This document shows positions 44,563 through 56,402 of a stretch of 64,000 nt of DNA, one piece after another. This DNA comes from Laguncularia racemosa (taxonomy: Eukaryota > Streptophyta > Magnoliopsida > Myrtales > Combretaceae), in the NCBI GenBank assembly GCA_037954665.1, contig JBBMOL010000229.1, positions 372,001 through 436,000 of the forward strand. The letters run 5' to 3'. The notes beneath the pieces are model-generated. The model had not been told where the DNA came from. It saw only the letters and a program-made list of their open reading frames with translations, and made no database searches. Made by a program: the position numbers and the translations under genes. How positions within the stretch are numbered: the first letter of the stretch is position 1; each line of letters opens with the position of its first letter.

Positions 44563-46500
44563 ATGGAGACAGTAAATCTAGGAAGCATGGAAAACCCTAA
44601 GAACCTCAAAATCGAAACCAGTTTGAGTCCCGAGCAAAAATGTGAGATAACCGAGCTATTAATGGAATATGCAGATGTGTTTGCCTGGTCATATGGTGAC
44701 ATGCCTGGGCTAGACCAGTCAATAGTAGTTCACAGGCTTCCCATAAGGGAAGATGTCAAACCTAAAAAACAAAAACTGAGAAGATTTAGGCCTGACATCT
44801 TACTGAAAATCAAAGAAGAAGTCAAGAAACTGCTAGAAGTAGGGTTCATTGAAGTATCCGACTACCCAGAGTGGGTAGCAAATATAGTCCCCGTCATGAA
44901 AAAGAACGAAAAAGTACGCGTATGCGTAGACTTTCAAGACTTAAACCAAGCCACGCCAAAGGATAACTTCCCCCTACCTCATATTGATGTTCTAGTAGAC
45001 AACACTATGGGAAACCATCTCTTCTCATTCATGGACGGTTTCTCAGGATATAATCAAATAAAAATGGCTGAGGAAGATAAAACCAAAACGACCTTCATCA
45101 CAACGTGGGGGACTTTCTATTACAAAGTCATGCCCTTCAGTTTAAAAAACGCCGGGGCAACGTATTAGAGAGCGATGGTCGCTATACTTCACGATATGAT
45201 GCATCGAGAGGTTGAAGTATATGTCGACGACATGATAGCCAAATCCAAAGAAGGAGAAAGCCATATAGATATCTTGAGGAAATTGTTTAAATGACTGAGA
45301 AAATTCCAACTCAAGTTAAACCCAGAAAAAAGTACTTTCGGGGTCACGATGGGGAAATTGTTAGGGTTTGTCATAAGCCAGGAAGGCATTAAAATCGACC
45401 CTAACAAGGTAAAGTCCATATTAGAATTACCTTCCCCACGCTCCGTTAAAGAAGTAAGAAGCTTGCTGGGAAGATTAAATTATATAGCTCGATTTATCTC
45501 ACAGCTCACCGACAAATGCCGGCCACTATTCCGTCTGTTGAAGAAGAACGCCACAATAGAATGGGACGATGAATGTGAAGAACCATTCAGGGCAATCAAA
45601 GACTACCTTATAAAACCTCTAGTCTTGATAGTCCCGAAGCATGGAAAACCCTTATTCTTATACCTCACTATACTCCCTGAATCCATGGGATGTGTGCTAG
45701 GGCAGAAAGATGAAGAGGGAAGAGAGCGTTCAATATATTATCTGAGCAAGAAGTTTACAGATGGGGAACAGAGGTACTCAGAGGTGGAGAAGACGTGTTG
45801 CGCTTTAATTTGGGTCATGCATCGGCTAAGGCAATACACCCTTTACTACCATGTTGAGCTGCTGACAAGACATGATCCCTTGAAATACTTGGCAGAGAAG
45901 CCAGCCTTGATAGGAAGAATCTCTAAATGGCAAATGCTCCTATCCGAGTTCGACATCACATACGTAAATCAGAACTCGATGAAAGGGCAAGCCTTAGCCG
46001 ACCAATTGGCGGAACACCCTGTCGAAACAGATTTCCAAGAACTACAGGCCCAATTTCCGGATGAGAATATATTGACAGTGGAAGATATGCCGGTAGAAGA
46101 CTTTGGGATAGAGCAGAACCCGAAATGGAAACTGTTTTTCGATGGAGCTGCCAATGTATTCGGTTGTGGGGTTGGGGCAGTATTGATATCCCCGAACGGC
46201 ACTCAATTCCCTGCAGCGACAAGACTTACATTTCCATACACCAATAATATTGCGGAATATGAAGCATGCATTCTTGGCCTCAAAATGGCCTGCCAAATGG
46301 GAATCCGCGAATTAGAGGTATATGGGAATTCGTCGCTCATCATACTACAGACAAGAGGGGAATACAAGACTAAAGACCCCAAACTGGTACCATATCATCA
46401 ACACTTGACAAAGCTGATTGAAGAATTCAAGGCAATCACTTTCACATATATCCCGAGAACTCAGAATTAGTTCGCAGATGCACTAGCCACGCTAGCATCT
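44563..46500 (+). pseudogene. Element D RT and dual RNase H
   Basis: RT runs from EYADVFAWSYGDMPGLD through VCVDFQDLNQATPKDNFPLP and SFMDGFSGYNQIKM to VEVYVDDMIAKS (YVDD intact, near 45220). A TAG at 45166-45168 and a TGA at 45292-45294 interrupt it. The gypsy RNase H follows (SIYYLSKKFTDGEQRY, LTRHDPLKYL). Then comes the second, archaeal-type RNase H of the Tat lineage: WKLFFDGAANVFGCG, NNIAEYEACILGL, and EVYGNSSLII, where the catalytic Asp of the usual GDS is Asn. The last Asp is in FADALATLAS after a TAG at 46468-46470. Confidence 0.9.
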
Positions 46501-47854
46501 ATGATCCAGATAACAGGGGGAGCCGAAGTTCAACCGATGAAAATAGACATCGAAAGTCAACCTGCCTACTGTTTAACCGTTGAAAAAGTACAAGATGACA
46601 AACCCTGGTATCATGATATCAAGACCTTTCTCCAAGAAGGTAAATACCCGGAAATGGCTAGCAATAATGACCAAAAGAACACTCAGAAGGTTAGCAAGTC
46701 ATTTCCTATTAAGTGGGTCCATACTTTACAAGAGATCATCTTATACCACCCTGTTGAGATATGTGGACAAAAATGAAGCATGCGAACTGATGAAAGAAGT
46801 ACATGAAAGAGTATGTGGACCTCATATGAATGGCTACATGTTGGCCCGAAAAATCATGAGATTAGGATATTATTGGTTAACTATGGAATCTGATTGCATA
46901 AAATATGTCAAGCACTGTCATTTGTGTCAAGTCTATGCGAACCGGATCAATGCTCCGCCCAACGAGCTACATTTGTTATCAGCACCATAGCCATTCTCCA
47001 TGTGGGGAATCGACATAATAGGCCCAATCACTCCGACAGCGTCCAATGGCCACAGGTTCATACTAGTAGCGATTGATTACTTCACCAAATGGGTAGAAGC
47101 TTCATCATATGCCAATGTCACAAAAGGGGTAATAGTTCGCTTCTTGAAAATGGACATAATAGCCCGATACGGAGTTCTTGAGTCTATCATCACCGACAAC
47201 GGTACCAATCTCAACAACAAATCGATGACAGGTTTATGTCAATAATTCCACATAAACCACATAAATTCAACTCCCTACCGACCTCAAATGAACGGGGTAG
47301 TAGAAGTAGCTAACAAAAATATCAAAAAGATCATCGAGAAAATGACAACAACTTACAAAGATTGGCACGAAATGCTACCGTTTGCTCTCATGGCTTATAG
47401 GACTTCAATAAGAACATCTACGGGAGCTACCCCTTACTCATTGGTATATGGTACTGAAGCAGTGCTACCAGTTGAAGTTGAAATACCATCATTCAGAATC
47501 CTGTCGGAAACTCAGCTAACTGAATCAGATTGGGTAAGGAAAAGGCTTGATCAGCTGAATCTGATTGATGAAAGAAGGCTTACCGCACTATGTCATGGCC
47601 AGTGTTACCAACAAAGAATGGCCCGAGCATTTAACAAGAAGATGAGACCTCGGTACTTTAAAGAGGGGGATCTGGTGTTAAGGAAGGTTCTCCCGAACGC
47701 TCAAGACTCCAGAGGGAAATTTACCCCAAACTACGAAGGCCCTTATGTGGTGAAAAAGGTTTTATCAGGAGGTGCTCTGATATTAACTCAAATGGATGGT
47801 TCAGAATTAAGAGACTCCATTAACACAGATGCTGTAAAGATATACTATCCTTAG
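46501..47854 (+). pseudogene. Element D integrase
   Basis: The frame shifts by one base near 46670. The HHCC finger (HERVCGPH ... CHLCQVY) lies at about 46800-46940. The catalytic core has Asp in MWGIDIIGPI, Asp in SIITDNGTN and Glu in NGVVEVANK, so all three acidic residues are kept. A TAG at 46988-46990 (Trp in relatives) and a TAA at 47243-47245 interrupt it. The C-terminal part is open from 47288 to the natural stop at 47852-47854 and ends with NYEGPYVVKKVLSGGALIL...DAVKIYYP, as in other Tat pols. No chromodomain is present. Confidence 0.9.
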
Positions 47855-48336
47855 GCAAGGGAATTGAAATTTTGCCAATGTTTATGAAAGCCAATGTTCG
47901 ATATAAGTTTCGTTGAGTCGAGTTTTTACTTTTTACAAGCAAAGTTAATATTCCTAAATGATCAACAATCAATTCTCATCACAACAAGTATTCCTAAACA
48001 CATTACCCACCATATCACCAATGAAAGATAAATGCTGAAATGATAATGAATCTTAATATAGTTTGTGATATAATCCTATCTATTTTTAAACGTTAGAACT
48101 AAGCGCATCATTAGGCTAACATTACCGTCAAAAGAGCCTTGCGCTTAAAGAAAGGGAGCACATCAAAATTTTCAACCCCGTGTCAAGATAAAAAGAAATG
48201 AAGCAGAAGCGAACCAGCACGAAGGTTAGGTTGTTTGGTTACTATCCACGATAAACTGGCAAGCATATTAAAATAAATAACTATCATCACATCATTTAGT
48301 TCAGGCTGTAGAAAGCATATTCAAAAGCACAAAATG
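47855..48336 (+). other. Non-coding region after element D pol
   Basis: No frame is recognisable. This is the first part of the long untranslated stretch between pol and the 3' LTR. Confidence 0.6.
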
Positions 48337-49050
48337 AGTCAACCCATAGGGGGCACTTTTTGAGACAAATTCAACTCCAAGTTAGTCAGCCCATAGGGGG
48401 CACTTTCCTAAAACTTTGTTCTCATGGTCAGCCCATAGGGGGCACTTTTTGAGACAAATTCAATTCCAGGTTAATCAGCCCATAGGGGGCATTTTCATAA
48501 AACCTTGTTCTCATGGTTAGCCCATAGGGGGCACTTTTTGAGACAATTCAATTCTAGGTTAGTCAGCCCATAGGGGGCACTTTTTGAGACAATTCAACTC
48601 CAGGTTAGTCACCCCATAGGGGGCACTTCCTAAAATTTGTTCTCATGGTTAGCCCATAGGGGGCACTTTTTGAGACATTTCTATCATAGGTTAGTCAGCC
48701 CATAGAGGGCACTTTCCTAAAAATTTACCTCAAGGTTAGCCAATAGGGGGCACTTTTTAAGGCATTCAATTCAAGGTTAGTCAGTCCATGAGGGGCACTT
48801 TCCTAAACTCTCCCGATTAGTCAGCTCTTGGGGCACTTTTCGGGAAATATTCTTCCAAACAGTTGCTAGTCTAACAAGATGCTTCTATTGACAGGTAGCC
48901 AGCTCATAAGGGCGCTTTCTGAGTAAATTTTCTTTCCAAGGTTGCAAGTCTGATAAGACGCTTCCTATCATTATTTCTCATACATTCCTACACAATGCTT
49001 GAGATGTGTCCTGTCGCCAATTAGTCAGCCCATAAAGCACTTTTTGGGAA
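48337..49050 (+). repeat. Tandem repeat in element D 3' untranslated region
   Basis: About 13 diverged units of 40-46 bp share the core CAGCCCATAGGGGGCACTTT. Two alternating tails follow the core, a TTGAGACAAATTCAACTCCAGG type and a TCCTAAAACTTTGTTCTCATGG type, which gives a higher-order unit of about 88 bp on the left. Units become degenerate towards 48840-49050. Satellite-like repeats in this position are known from Ogre-type elements. Confidence 0.9.
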
Positions 49051-49151
49051 GGAACATTACTCTAAATTATTAGGACCACGTTATCTATTCAAGAGGCCAA
49101 AAATGGCGTCTTTTCTTTTTGTCTTTGTAGTTAAGTTTTTCAAACTTTACC

Positions 49152-49166
49152 ACAAAGAGGGGCAGC
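49152..49166 (+). promoter_or_regulatory. Polypurine tract of element D
   Basis: ACAAAGAGGGGCAGC directly before TGTAAACAC, the site for plus-strand priming. Confidence 0.75.
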
Positions 49167-51295
49167 TGTAAACACTCCATCTTTGCCCTAGGAATCCACA
49201 ATAATCAATAATAATCAATTTCCAATTTTTTTCATTTTTTTTCCAATTTTTCCCTAATTTAGCATAAATAATAAAAATATCCAAAAAATAAAAATAAATA
49301 GGAAAACACATCAATTTTGAAAAATGATTTCAGAAATGGCAATAATAAATAATGAATAATTTTTACAAATTTTTGAAATTTCAAAAAAATACAAAAAAAT
49401 GGAAAAATCGCATTGCATATATGCAATTTGCGATATAAAGAAAATCGGGAAATTAGGCCAGCTCAGCTGGCTCGTGCGTGCGTATAGGGAACGTGTGAAG
49501 GCTGGAGGTCGCGAGTTCGAATCCCCCTGCGTGCGCTCGGCAAAAAATTTTCTTTCTTTTCCCTGGATTTGCCACGTGGTAGCGCGTGATTGGCCGAAGG
49601 AAATCACGCGTGTTGTGCGTGATCGTCTTCCTCATCCGGACAGACGCGAGAAGAAGCCGAAGCAAGTCCGACGAAGGTGGAATCGATCATTTTTTTTCAA
49701 ATCTTCTAGATTACTGTCAAGATAAAGTCAAATCCATAAGATAAATCAAAGAAAAACAAGAGATCGACATCAAATCGCCGGGATAAAATCAAATCCAAAA
49801 ATGGAAGAAATTCGGATTTATCCAAATCGGTTGATTTGAGCTTATCCAAGAGGGTTTCCGGACGCCTATAAATAGAGGAGGAGGGTAGGAAGCCAAAACA
49901 CGAATCACAATTGAGAGAAAGTGAGAAAAGAGAGCAAATCGGAGAGCATCGGAGGAAACCCAAACAACCGCGACCATCGACCGGAGTTGAACCACCACCA
50001 GGAGACGATCTGGGAGTGAACCACCGCCACCATTGGATTCAGCACCCTCGAGAAGCTAGGATTCGACACCTCACCTGTGATAAAAGATCGCCGGAACACC
50101 GTGAACGAGCATCCTCCGCCGCCGTGTCCGACCGATCCGACCCGACCCGCGCATCGACCTGATCCGCGCACCGACCCGGATCTAGGTAAGTCGGATTTTT
50201 CGGATTTTTTTTATTTATTATTTTTTGAATTTTGTTTATTTATTTTATTTGTTTTTATTTGATTTATTATTTGATTAGTTATTTATTAATTGGTTGGTTA
50301 TTTATTTAGTTATTTATTTATGTTTTATGTTTTATTTCCATAAGTAGGAAAATGTGGAAATTAGATTTTAAGGATTTAATAATGTAGAAATAATAAATAA
50401 AAGAAAGAAAATAATAAAAATGTAGAAAAGCAATAAAAATATTAGGAAAATAATAATAAAATTTTAGATTTCAAAATAGGATAGATGATAGCTTAAAATA
50501 ATTTTAAAAAAAAAATTACAAAAATCAATAAAAATCATTAAAAAAATTAAAATTATAAAAAATCATGAAAACTTAGGAAAATTATAAAAATTGTAGAAGA
50601 ATAATAAAAATCATAAAAAATGATAAAATTATAAAAGAATAATAAAAAAATGAGTTTTAGCACTTAGAAAAAACATTTTCTCAAAATAAATACAAAAAAT
50701 TGATGTTTTCCCTAAAAATCATTTTCAAAAATCAAATTAAAATTTAGGCTTAGATTTTTCAGAAAAATCCAAAAAATGGTAAGAATATAAAGCAAAAGAG
50801 ATTTCAAAATTAAAATTCACAAACAAACTTAAAGTTTTCAGAAAAGCGAACTACGGCTTGTTTGATCCTGAGTAGTAGGTACGTAGGCACTCATTCAGGT
50901 CAACCCATAAAATGAATGAAAAATCATTTTCTTGAAATAACTCAAAAGCATAATAAAAAGTAACAGAAACACAATGAAGCACATTTCTAAATAAGATCAA
51001 TTTCAGGAGATTAGGTGGTAATCGTAAAGGTTTTAATAGGTTAGCCTCCGGACTTAGAAACTCTGGTTTTCCCTTTTCCTCTTTTCAAAAACGAGAAGAG
51101 GAAATAACGACGACTAATGGTCAAATTAAGATTAATCCGCTCCTTTAGTCTTAATTCAATATTTCTCAACAACAATTGGGTGGCGACTCCAAAATTAAAC
51201 GAAATTCCTAACTCAAGTCGAGGATCTACATTAGATGAGCATAGGGTCTAGTCTAGATCGGATTAGGAATGGGAATTCAAAAATTAGACTCGACA
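49167..51295 (+). repeat. Element D 3' LTR (2129 bp)
   Basis: Homologous to 41121-43253 throughout. It keeps the palindrome, the TATA box and a perfect splice-donor consensus AGGTAAGT near 50184. It ends GACTCGACA at 51295 followed by CTTAT. Confidence 0.9.
49456..49535 (+). other. tRNA-like block, 3' LTR copy
   Basis: The A-box-like GCTCAGCTGGCTCGTGCG and the B-box-like AGTTCGAATCC (49514-49524) recur. This copy is closer to a tRNA at the A box (CAGCTGG) than the 5' copy. Confidence 0.6.
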
Positions 51296-51300
51296 CTTAT

Positions 51301-52180
51301 AATAAGAACACTATTAGGCTTAACCCAACTAATATAGAATTATTTTTAAACGTAGAATGTTTTCCACTAGAATAACATATAGGACACTTAAGAAAAATAC
51401 CGAATGCTATTATCAAAACTTAAAATATACTTCCTTCTTGGTAGACAATTTTGCGGAAAGTTTTATTGTTGATTCACGTTTTGTACTTCACCTCAAATAA
51501 TACTATGCATATTGTAGAAACCTACAGACTGCAATTTTCGCTGAAAGTACAAAGTCTAAAAATTTCAATGGTTGATGGTGATGAAAGGCAATAATAGTAG
51601 AGAGCGACGTTCAAGGATAATAGTTCATGGAAAATATTAATGGTAAGGAAGAACGAAATTTTTCCTTGTTTGCATTTACACTTTGTCCACTAGTTGAACA
51701 CCATTGGCGATTGTCTCACTCCATTATGACCTAAGGCTAACTATTAAAAGCCTTTAATAATTGTAAGATTTTAATATTTTTGCAACAGTATCTCACGTTT
51801 TCTAACAATAAATTATAATATAAACATAAGAAATAGGATTTGAGTCATTTCCACATCCCCACCCAAAAAAAAAAAAAAAAAAATGAAATACGATGCATTG
51901 TCAACTATCATCATTTGGCTTGTAGAAATAATCATGTTTTGGGATAGCTTAAGATAGAAATAAAGAGCTTAGGCAATTTTCATAAGAAATATATTTTGGG
52001 TTAATTATAAAGACAATTTGTTGATGAAAATTATAAAAACATGACATGTTGAAACTTTTGCAAATAAATGGTCTGTGTTTTTCTGTTTAACAAATACACG
52101 ACTTATGCTTATAACCATTCATTAAATATTAGTGATGGGATATGTGTCAGCATTTGGTTGGTACATAATAATTCATTTAA
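51301..52180. other. AT-rich spacer, nothing recognised
   Basis: No gene or element terminus was found. A poly-A run of about 20 bases lies near 51865-51884. Confidence 0.5.
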
Positions 52181-52890
52181 TAAAATGGTATTATTAAATA
52201 AATTTCATTAATTAATTTAATTAAAAAAAGAAAAAATTGAAAAAAGAAAAAGAAAAGAAAATGCAAAAGCTAGGGAAAAAAATGTTGAAATTTATATGGC
52301 CATCACTAGCAAACCCAAGGTCTAGGGGTCACTAGCCACCACATCAGAGGGGGTGACATAACTGCCCAAGGTGGTTAATCACCATCCCTTACCCTTAGGG
52401 CAAGTAGCTGGGACGGCATAATATATTTGCTGGGTCTTGACCCACTTCCATGAGCTAGTTGTAAGACCATCCATAGTTGTGGGGGAATAAACACACCACT
52501 GACCTCCTTAAAATTAAAAGAAAAATAATGAAAACTCATCACATTGCATGACTTAATTATGCAAACCAACAACTTTTCATCATTTTTTTCTTTTTGTTTT
52601 TTAATTTGGCATAGCATGTGCCAATCTACCACTATGGATGGGTCGCACGACTTACAAAATTCAATCATAACCCACCAATATGGATGGGTTTGTTCATGTG
52701 ACCTTCAACATGGTGGTTATCCATCCATAAGCCTTAGGGTGAACAACAATAGCCTTACAAATTTCAACAATTTTCTTTGTCTTCTTTTTGAATTTTTTCA
52801 TTTTTTTCCCTTTGTCTCTGTTTAATTTTTTGCAATATTTTATTTGTTATTAAGTTATTTAATTAGGCATATTTGATAGTATTATTTCAC
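52181..52890. repeat. Possible foldback or MITE-like inverted repeat
   Basis: The left side (TTAATTAAAAAAAG, A/G-rich, GGGAAAAAAATGTTGAAATTT near 52274-52295) and the right side read in reverse complement (TAATTAAATAA, GGGAAAAAAATGAAAAAATTC, then TTGTTGAAATTTGTAAGG) share the same order of blocks. The middle has repeated CCATCCATA/TATGGATGG words on both strands. The ends are not sharply defined and no duplication was seen. Confidence 0.3.
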
Positions 52891-53051
52891 CAAATTGATT
52901 ATCATAGACTAATCTAGTGCACACTTCTATTCCATGACTAGCATTAACAAATACTCATGAAATAAACACATATCACATGTTTGTCGAAAAGAAAAATGCA
53001 AGACAGTTTTTTGCAAAAATTCTAGAATATAGGCAATGTTTTTTATGATTT

Positions 53052-53830
53052 TGATACGAAAACCTTCGCAATCACGCCTTGAGAACCCTTTTGATTAGTG
53101 TGAACCCCCAATGCAGTAATACGAAAACCCACGACACCAATTTGGAAATCAATCCCTAAGAAGATTAGAATTTAGGTTTGACTTAGGTTAATGATCTAAG
53201 AATTAGAACTATGGAAAGCCCTAATTTCGAAACAATCCACAAGAGAAGTCGATCAATCTTCCTTGATTGTTCCTAGGAGCATGTATTCAAATAAGAACAC
53301 AAAGAACAAAGCAATAAGCTTTTTGGTATTTTCAATATCTCAAAAACTGAGTTTTACAATGAGGAGGTCCGGAATATAAAGGAGAAAACCCTAAAACATT
53401 ACATGGAAATCGCAAAACAAGTGAAAAGTGCACATAAAAAGAAGGCCGGCCATTTAGGCCGGCAGCCTACTTTTCAAGGCCGGCGGCCTTCCTTGAAAAT
53501 GCACCGAAACATCGGCATTTTCAAGGCCGGCTCCAAGGCCGGCAGCCTTGAGCCGGTGTATCTTCACCCGATGCTATTTTCATCAAATTGAAGTTCTTTT
53601 GGCCTTCTTTTGCCCCAAAGCTTTGAATCCCTTGAAGTCCTTCACCTGTGATCTTCACCAAGCCTTGCAAATGAGAATTCAATGTTTGTTGTAGCTTCTT
53701 AGCTCTTGATCTCGTGATTGGTCCTTGAGGCAAGCTAATCGTACTTGAAACCCCTTGAACTTCATCCTTAGCCACTTGATCTTCTTCTTGACTTGGCTCT
53801 TGAGCTTGGATCGGTGACTCTTCCATAACA
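53052..53830 (-). repeat. Element E 3' LTR (779 bp)
   Basis: On the minus strand it starts TGTTATGGAAGAG at 53830 and ends TTCGTATCA at 53052. Its first 310 bases encode the last 102 residues of pol. GGCCGGC palindromes (six or so) cluster at 53443-53555, and a TTTATATTCC element near 53375 may be the TATA region. Confidence 0.93.
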
Positions 53831-56286
53831 TTCCCCCTCTCCTCAAAAGGATTCGTCCTCGAATCCAAAGCATCACCTACATCAAACGGACTAAGATCAG
53901 CAACATTAAAAGTGGAACTAACATTATACTCACCTGGTAAGTCCACTCTGTAGGCGTTGTCGTTGATCCTCTCAAGTATCTGAAAAGGACCATCTCCCCG
54001 GGGGTTCAACTTTGATTTCCTTTGTAGTGGAAACCGCTCCTTGCGAAAATGCACCCAAACCCACTCTCCCGGTTGAAAAATCATGGGTTTCCTGCCTTTG
54101 TTCACCCTTGAAGCTACCTTGGCATTCTGTTTCTCAATCCTATCCTTCACCTGCTTATGTAGCTTCCTCACAAAATCTGCCTTTGAATCAGCATCAAAAC
54201 TCACAAACTTGTTAGGTGGTAATGGCAATAAATCAAGAGGAGTAAGTGGATTAAAACCATATACAATCTCAAATGGAGAACAATGAGTAGTGCTATGAAT
54301 AGCCCTATTGTATGCAAACTCCACAAATGGTAGACAATCCTCCCAAGTCCTAATGTTTTTATCTATGATTGCCCTCAACAACTGAATTAAAGTCCTATTA
54401 ACCACCTCAGTTTGCCCATCAGTCTGTGGGTGACAAGTAGTCGAAAACATCAGCTTGGTTCCCAACTTTCCCCACAACACTCTCCAAAAATGACTTAAGA
54501 ATTTTACATCCCTATCACTAACAATGCTCTTAGGTATGCCATGCAGACGCACTACCTCTCTAAAGAACAAATCAGCAATGAATGTAGCATCATCAGTTTT
54601 ATGACAAGGAATGAAATGAGCCATCTTACTAAACCTATCAACCACAACAAAAATGCTGTCACTACCTTTCCTAGTTCTAGGTAATCCAAGCACAAAATCC
54701 ATCGACACAGCAGTCCACGGTTCATCAGGAACAGGCAATGGTGTGTATAATCCATGTGGTTTTAGTTTAGATTTAGCTTCTCTACATGTAATGCAATGTT
54801 GACAAACTTTATGCACATCATGTCTCATGCTAGGCCAGAAAAAGTGTTCATTTAGCATAACATAGGTCTTATCTACCCCGAAATGCCCCATTAAGCCCCC
54901 TCCATGTGCTTCCCTAACAAGCAATTCCCTCACAGATCCTCTAGGAATGCACAACTTACTCTTCTTAAATAGGAATCCATCAGACACAAAATAATCATTC
55001 AGTCCAGTCCCACCAACACAAGCAGCAAAAATCTCAGAAAAATCAATATCATGTGGATACAAATCCTTCACCAACTCAAAACCTAGCAAAGATGTACTAA
55101 GAGAGTTAAGTAACGTGTACCTTCTTGAAAGCGCGTCAGCCACAGTATTCTCCTTACCCTGCTTGTACTTGATCACATATGGAAATGTCTCGATGAATTC
55201 CACCCACTTGGCATGCCTTCTATTCAACTTATCTTGACCCTTTAGATGTTTCAGACTCTCATGGTCAGTGTGAATGACGAATTCCTTAGGCCAAAGATAG
55301 TGTTGCCATGTCTGCAATGAGCGCACCAAGGCATACAGCTCCTTGTCATATGTTGGATACTTCTGTGCTGCTCCACTCAACTTTTCACTGAAGTACATTA
55401 GTGGCCTGTGATCCTGCATCAAAACAGCTCCAATCCCTATGCCACTAGCATCACATTCAATCTCAAAAGTTTTGTTAAAATCAGGTAAAGCAAGCAATGG
55501 TGCATTACACAATTTATCTATCAAATCATTAAAAGCTTGTTCTTGTGCATCATCCCAAGCAAATCCAACATTCTTTTTCACAAGCTCATTCAAAGGTGCA
55601 GCTATAGTGCTGAAGTCTCTAATAATTCTTCTATAGAAACCAGCAAGTCCATGAAAGCTCCTCACCTCACTAGCAGTCCTAGGTCTAGGCCACTCCTTAA
55701 TGGCTCTAACCTTCTCCTCATCAACCTCAACCCCACGACTAGAAACAACAAAACCTAGAAAATTGACCTTATCCATGCAGAAACTACACTTCTTAAGGTT
55801 GGCAAATAATTTCTCCTCCCTAAGTTTTGCTAAAACTAGTCTCACATGCATAACGTGATCATCCAGACACTTAGAGTAAATCAAGATATCATCAAAATAA
55901 ACCACAACAAATTTACCTAAGTAATCACGAAGCACATGATTCATTAGTCGCATAAAAGTACTAGGTGCATTTGTAAGACCAAAAGGCATGACAAGCCATT
56001 CATACAGACCATATTTAGTCTTAAATGCAGTTTTCCATTCATCCCCTACTTTCATGCGTATCTGGTAGTAACCGGATTTTAGATCAATCTTTGTAAACAA
56101 ACAAGAACCATACAATTCATCCAACATATCATCTAACCTAGGAATAGGATGACGATACTTTACCGTGATTTTGTTGATGGCTCTACAGTCTACACACATC
56201 CTCCAAGTCCCATCCTTCTTTGGCACTAAAATCACAGGCACTGAACAGGGACTTAGACTTTCTCTCACATACCCCTTCTCCAGCAA
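53521..56286 (-). CDS. Element E pol: RT, RNase H, integrase, LTR-encoded tail
   Basis: A 921-codon open frame; the first Met is internal, and the frame is open upstream to about 56416. [19 protein letters not shown] at 23-39, [15 protein letters not shown] near 64-78, YFDD at 130-133. RNase H: Asp279 (ECDASG), Glu316 (DKELYAL), Asp341 (TDHES), Asp384 (ADALSR). Integrase: His461, His468, Cys498 and Cys501 for the zinc finger, then Asp530, Asp591 and Glu627 of the DDE core. The C-terminal domain follows, with [23 protein letters not shown] near 765-787. Residues 820-921 lie in the 3' LTR and include [10 protein letters not shown] at 855-864. Every catalytic residue expected for the family is present. 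No canonical chromodomain was seen; the tail may be the CR-type motif of CRM elements. Confidence 0.92.
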   Translation of the reverse strand: MLEKGYVRESLSPCSVPVILVPKKDGTWRMCVDCRAINKITVKYRHPIPRLDDMLDELYGSCLFTKIDLKSGYYQIRMKVGDEWKTAFKTKYGLYEWLVMPFGLTNAPSTFMRLMNHVLRDYLGKFVVVYFDDILIYSKCLDDHVMHVRLVLAKLREEKLFANLKKCSFCMDKVNFLGFVVSSRGVEVDEEKVRAIKEWPRPRTASEVRSFHGLAGFYRRIIRDFSTIAAPLNELVKKNVGFAWDDAQEQAFNDLIDKLCNAPLLALPDFNKTFEIECDASGIGIGAVLMQDHRPLMYFSEKLSGAAQKYPTYDKELYALVRSLQTWQHYLWPKEFVIHTDHESLKHLKGQDKLNRRHAKWVEFIETFPYVIKYKQGKENTVADALSRRYTLLNSLSTSLLGFELVKDLYPHDIDFSEIFAACVGGTGLNDYFVSDGFLFKKSKLCIPRGSVRELLVREAHGGGLMGHFGVDKTYVMLNEHFFWPSMRHDVHKVCQHCITCREAKSKLKPHGLYTPLPVPDEPWTAVSMDFVLGLPRTRKGSDSIFVVVDRFSKMAHFIPCHKTDDATFIADLFFREVVRLHGIPKSIVSDRDVKFLSHFWRVLWGKLGTKLMFSTTCHPQTDGQTEVVNRTLIQLLRAIIDKNIRTWEDCLPFVEFAYNRAIHSTTHCSPFEIVYGFNPLTPLDLLPLPPNKFVSFDADSKADFVRKLHKQVKDRIEKQNAKVASRVNKGRKPMIFQPGEWVWVHFRKERFPLQRKSKLNPRGDGPFQILERINDNAYRVDLPGEYNVSSTFNVADLSPFDVGDALDSRTNPFEERGNVMEESPIQAQEPSQEEDQVAKDEVQGVSSTISLPQGPITRSRAKKLQQTLNSHLQGLVKITGEGLQGIQSFGAKEGQKNFNLMKIASGEDTPAQGCRPWSRP

Positions 56287-56402
56287 CTCCTCAACCTGTT
56301 TCTGAATCTCCTTTGCCTCGCTGGGATTAGTCCTGTAGGCAGGTCGGTTGGGTATGGCTGCTCCCGGAATGAAGTCAATCCGATGCTCTATGCCCCTAAC
56401 TG

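Larger units (their letters stand above)
41121..51295 (+). mobile_element. Element D: Tat/Ogre-like retrotransposon
   Basis: A 10,175-bp insertion bounded by the perfect duplication CTTAT (41116-41120 and 51296-51300). LTRs are 2133 and 2129 bp, TGTAAACAC...CTCGACA. The PBS matches the tRNA-Arg type known from Ogre elements. Pol has RT, two RNase H domains and integrase, typical of the Tat lineage. Gag and protease are nearly all missing. A tandem repeat fills the region between pol and the polypurine tract AAAGAGGGGCAGC. At least five stops and one frameshift interrupt pol. Confidence 0.92.

Noticed and set aside
48337..49050. CRISPR-like array
   Set aside because: Units are contiguous diverged tandem repeats without unique spacers, inside a plant retrotransposon.
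35772..53051. Same TSD GATTT for elements C and E as a sign of a shared event
   Set aside because: The elements differ in family, orientation and age; a five-base AT-rich match is plausible by chance.
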